Origin: JANMEB01 sp041740495
GTDB lineage: Bacteria; Planctomycetota; Planctomycetia; Pirellulales; Pirellulaceae
Direction of reading: 5' to 3'
DNA length: 30,977 bases
Assembly (NCBI GenBank): GCA_041740495.1
Contig: JBGSLW010000231.1
Coordinates: forward strand, 1 to 30,977
In this document: piece by piece, positions 29,024-30,977 of the stretch
Layout: each line of letters starts with the position of its first letter
Position numbering within the stretch: position 1 is the stretch's first letter
The notes under the pieces: generated by a model
What the model was told of the DNA's origin: nothing
Seen by the model: only the letters and a program-made list of their open reading frames with translations
The model's database searches: none
Position numbers and translations under genes: made by a program

Positions 29024-30688
29024 ATGGCTCGCAGGACGCATCGAATCTGTCTGTTGCTGGTGTTGGCGAGTTGGGGCGGAGCGTCCGGGCAGGAACCGGC
29101 TGTCGTTCCGCCGATCGTCCAAGAAGTGGACATGCCGCAGGAGCCGCAGGAAGGTCAATCGGCGGACCAGCCCTCGGATCAAGCTGCCGACCAAACTGCT
29201 GAGCAGGCCATGGAGCAGCAGGATGACTATCTGGAGGGGGACGTTCCGGAGTGGCTCGAAGGGTTTGGCTATAGCGACGAGATCGGAGACGACGGTACGG
29301 GCTCCGAGGTTTTGTCGCAACAGCCTGAGGGAGCGCCTCCAGGACAAGCCGCAGCGGCCCGTCCCGCAGCCGCAAGTCCAGCGCTCGCCGGCCAACCCAG
29401 CTGCTGGCTCTGCCGCGACAAGTTGACGGGAGACTGGAATGGTCGCCGTTTGTGTCTGGCGCAAAGCGGAATCCTGTACCGAGGACGGGTGACTCAGTAT
29501 TTCTTCGGTGTCGACGGAGGGGTGGTTCCGCCGGTTCCACCGCAATTCGCAGCGTTGGGCATTGGCGGTGGTGACACGTTCGAATACACCGGGAACTCGC
29601 GCCACGATTTCCTGATCGATTTGGATAAATTCGGCGGGCTTCCGCACAGCAAGTTCATTGTGACGCTCGAAAACTTGTGGGGGCGCTGGGGGAACGTCTC
29701 GTTTGAAACGGGCGCCCTGTCCCCGGCGGTGTTCAATGCGACGATGCCGGTCGACCTTGACGCGCAAGGGGTTCCGCGGGTCACGAATTTCATGTTGGTG
29801 CAGCCCCTCTCCGAGCGGCTCATTCTGACCGCGGGCAAGACCCGCACGATCGGCGTGGCCGACAACAACGTATTTGCCGGCGGCGATGGCAGCGACCAGT
29901 TCGTCAACCAGTCCTTTGTCGCCAACCCGTTGATGGTTCCCCAGATTCCGCTATCCACGTTCGTGGTCGGCGCGGTGATGCCGCAGGAGTGGGGGAACAT
30001 TTCGGTTTCGGTAATGGATCCGCAGGAGCGCAGCACCGAGTTCATGGACTTCGGCAGCCTTTTTAGCCAAGGGGCGATCGTGTTTTCGCAAGTCAAATTC
30101 AACACGCACTTCTTCAACTTGCCGGGCGAGCAGCACGTTGGCGGGTTTTACAAAAACGTCGACGAACTGAATCTGCAGTTCACTCCGCTGCCGCCCACCT
30201 ACCCCTATCCCCCAGCGCCCAATGGGACGCCATCGTTTGCAACCTTGCCGGAAACGTACGCTCTTTTCTATGGCTTCGATCAATATGTGACCACCTACGG
30301 TCCCCCCAACGCGCGGGGCGTCAGCGAAGGCTGGGGGATCTTTGGCCGGGCCGGGATTGCGGACGACGGCACCGGAAACCCGAACTTCGGGGCTTGGCAT
30401 GTCAGCACCGGGATCGGCGGCGACAGTCCGCTGTTGTGTCGCCGCGGGAAGGGAGATCGTTTCGGTGTGGGCTATGCCTACACGGCGACCTCCTCGGAAT
30501 TCGGCGCGATCCCGCAATTTCTGTTTGCCCCGCGGAATGCGCAGATTATCGAAAGCTATTACCGATACGCATTGACGCCGGCCATTGAACTCACCCCGGA
30601 CATCCAATGGATCCAAGGGATGCTGGGGGGCTTGTCCAACGGCGACGATGCCTTGGTCTTCGGGTTGCGGCTGAATATGAAGCTTTAA
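29024..30688 (+). CDS. OprB-like carbohydrate-selective porin
   Basis: The 554-residue precursor has a signal peptide MARRTHRICLLLVLASWGGA with cleavage near ASG|Q (22/23). A Gln/Glu/Asp/Ala-rich segment extends to about residue 75 and a Pro/Ala linker to about 125. The mature barrel opens with KLTGDWNGRR and a following GILYRGRVTQYF strand, the typical OprB start. It ends in a long series of Gly/aromatic beta strands and VFGLRLNMKL. OprB porins pass glucose and other sugars through the outer membrane. ATG 29024 follows CAAGGA by seven bases. The longer frame from 28958 would run through the operator palindrome and hide the signal peptide. Regulation through the palindrome at 28971-28990 is likely. 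Confidence 0.88.
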   Translation: MARRTHRICLLLVLASWGGASGQEPAVVPPIVQEVDMPQEPQEGQSADQPSDQAADQTAEQAMEQQDDYLEGDVPEWLEGFGYSDEIGDDGTGSEVLSQQPEGAPPGQAAAARPAAASPALAGQPSCWLCRDKLTGDWNGRRLCLAQSGILYRGRVTQYFFGVDGGVVPPVPPQFAALGIGGGDTFEYTGNSRHDFLIDLDKFGGLPHSKFIVTLENLWGRWGNVSFETGALSPAVFNATMPVDLDAQGVPRVTNFMLVQPLSERLILTAGKTRTIGVADNNVFAGGDGSDQFVNQSFVANPLMVPQIPLSTFVVGAVMPQEWGNISVSVMDPQERSTEFMDFGSLFSQGAIVFSQVKFNTHFFNLPGEQHVGGFYKNVDELNLQFTPLPPTYPYPPAPNGTPSFATLPETYALFYGFDQYVTTYGPPNARGVSEGWGIFGRAGIADDGTGNPNFGAWHVSTGIGGDSPLLCRRGKGDRFGVGYAYTATSSEFGAIPQFLFAPRNAQIIESYYRYALTPAIELTPDIQWIQGMLGGLSNGDDALVFGLRLNMKL

Positions 30689-30977
30689 GCCTTTAGCCTA
30701 GGCTCAAAATCATGGTCGTTCCGGCCGAGCGCGCAGTGCATGTCTTGAGTTGTGCGATTGATACCGGCACACAGCGCAAGCGTTTTTGTTTTCAACTGCC
30801 CACCCGAAGTCCCGCTGACGACGCAGGAACGAGCCTACACCAGCCCGGTGTGGTACTCCCCCAAGTAAGCGGGCTCGGCAGGGGCAACTCGAGTGGCACG
30901 ACGCTCCGCGTCGTGGATTCGGCGGCTCTCATCGAAGTGGATACCTAAAAGCCTAATAGCAGGGGCTCGCGACGCGG
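30689..30977. other. Terminal intergenic stretch
   Basis: No gene is supported. The palindrome AGCCTAGGCT (30696-30705) follows the porin stop codon, and CACGACGC-TCC-GCGTCGTG (30897-30915) forms a small hairpin without a T-run. The last 16 bases, GGGGCTCGCGACGCGG, repeat 28659-28674. The 78-residue open frame at 30712-30948 has no recognisable content. Confidence 0.5.

Noticed and set aside
30712..30948. 78-residue open frame at the window end
   Set aside because: No ribosome site, no recognisable motif, and an Arg/Ser/Thr composition typical of random high-GC frames.

Overview
The window reads as chromosomal DNA of a high-GC, Gram-negative, facultatively anaerobic bacterium, most likely a planctomycete of the Pirellula/Rhodopirellula kind. 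That placement is an inference. It rests on four outer-membrane porin genes or relics, a DUF2764-containing V-type ATPase operon, a Tat-exported enzyme, YSYSYS/EYEYEY-coding hexamer repeats and a dense family of palindromes carrying the core CCGCAGGCTAGCGCC. No rRNA, tRNA, CRISPR array or transposase gene was found.

Layout. (1) 1-4.9 kb: tail of a DUF2764 gene, V-type ATPase subunit A, a hexamer hairpin, a PPK2-type polyphosphate kinase broken by one missing base, ribose-5-phosphate isomerase A, and a two-TM coiled-coil protein. (2) 4.9-11 kb: acetate kinase between two copies of a ~145-bp MITE-like palindrome, then a GH63-like glucosidase and a GH13 alpha-amylase-family enzyme that overlap by ATGA. 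(3) 11-19.9 kb: an iron-sulphur L-serine dehydratase with a Tat signal, a relic of porin and pflA, an intact porin (minus strand), an MFS transporter, pyruvate formate-lyase and its activase. (4) 19.9-24.4 kb: signal-peptide-bearing asparaginase, a DcuA/DcuB-type C4-dicarboxylate carrier and an aspartase that also carries a Sec signal peptide. Palindromic repeats separate these units. (5) 24.4-31 kb: a decayed porin, a DcaP-like porin, a mosaic pseudogene of aspA/ansB/dcu pieces, an unknown four-TM protein between two palindromic elements, and an OprB-like porin.

How the genes may work together (inference). Porins admit serine, asparagine and aspartate. Exported serine dehydratase, asparaginase and aspartase would deaminate them in the periplasm to pyruvate and fumarate. 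The MFS protein (substrate unknown) and the Dcu carrier could import these acids. Pyruvate formate-lyase and acetate kinase would then give formate, acetate and ATP. The export of both serine dehydratase and aspartase is the most unusual aspect. Relics of pflA, ansB, aspA, dcu and two porins suggest that a second copy of this anaerobic cluster was present and has decayed.
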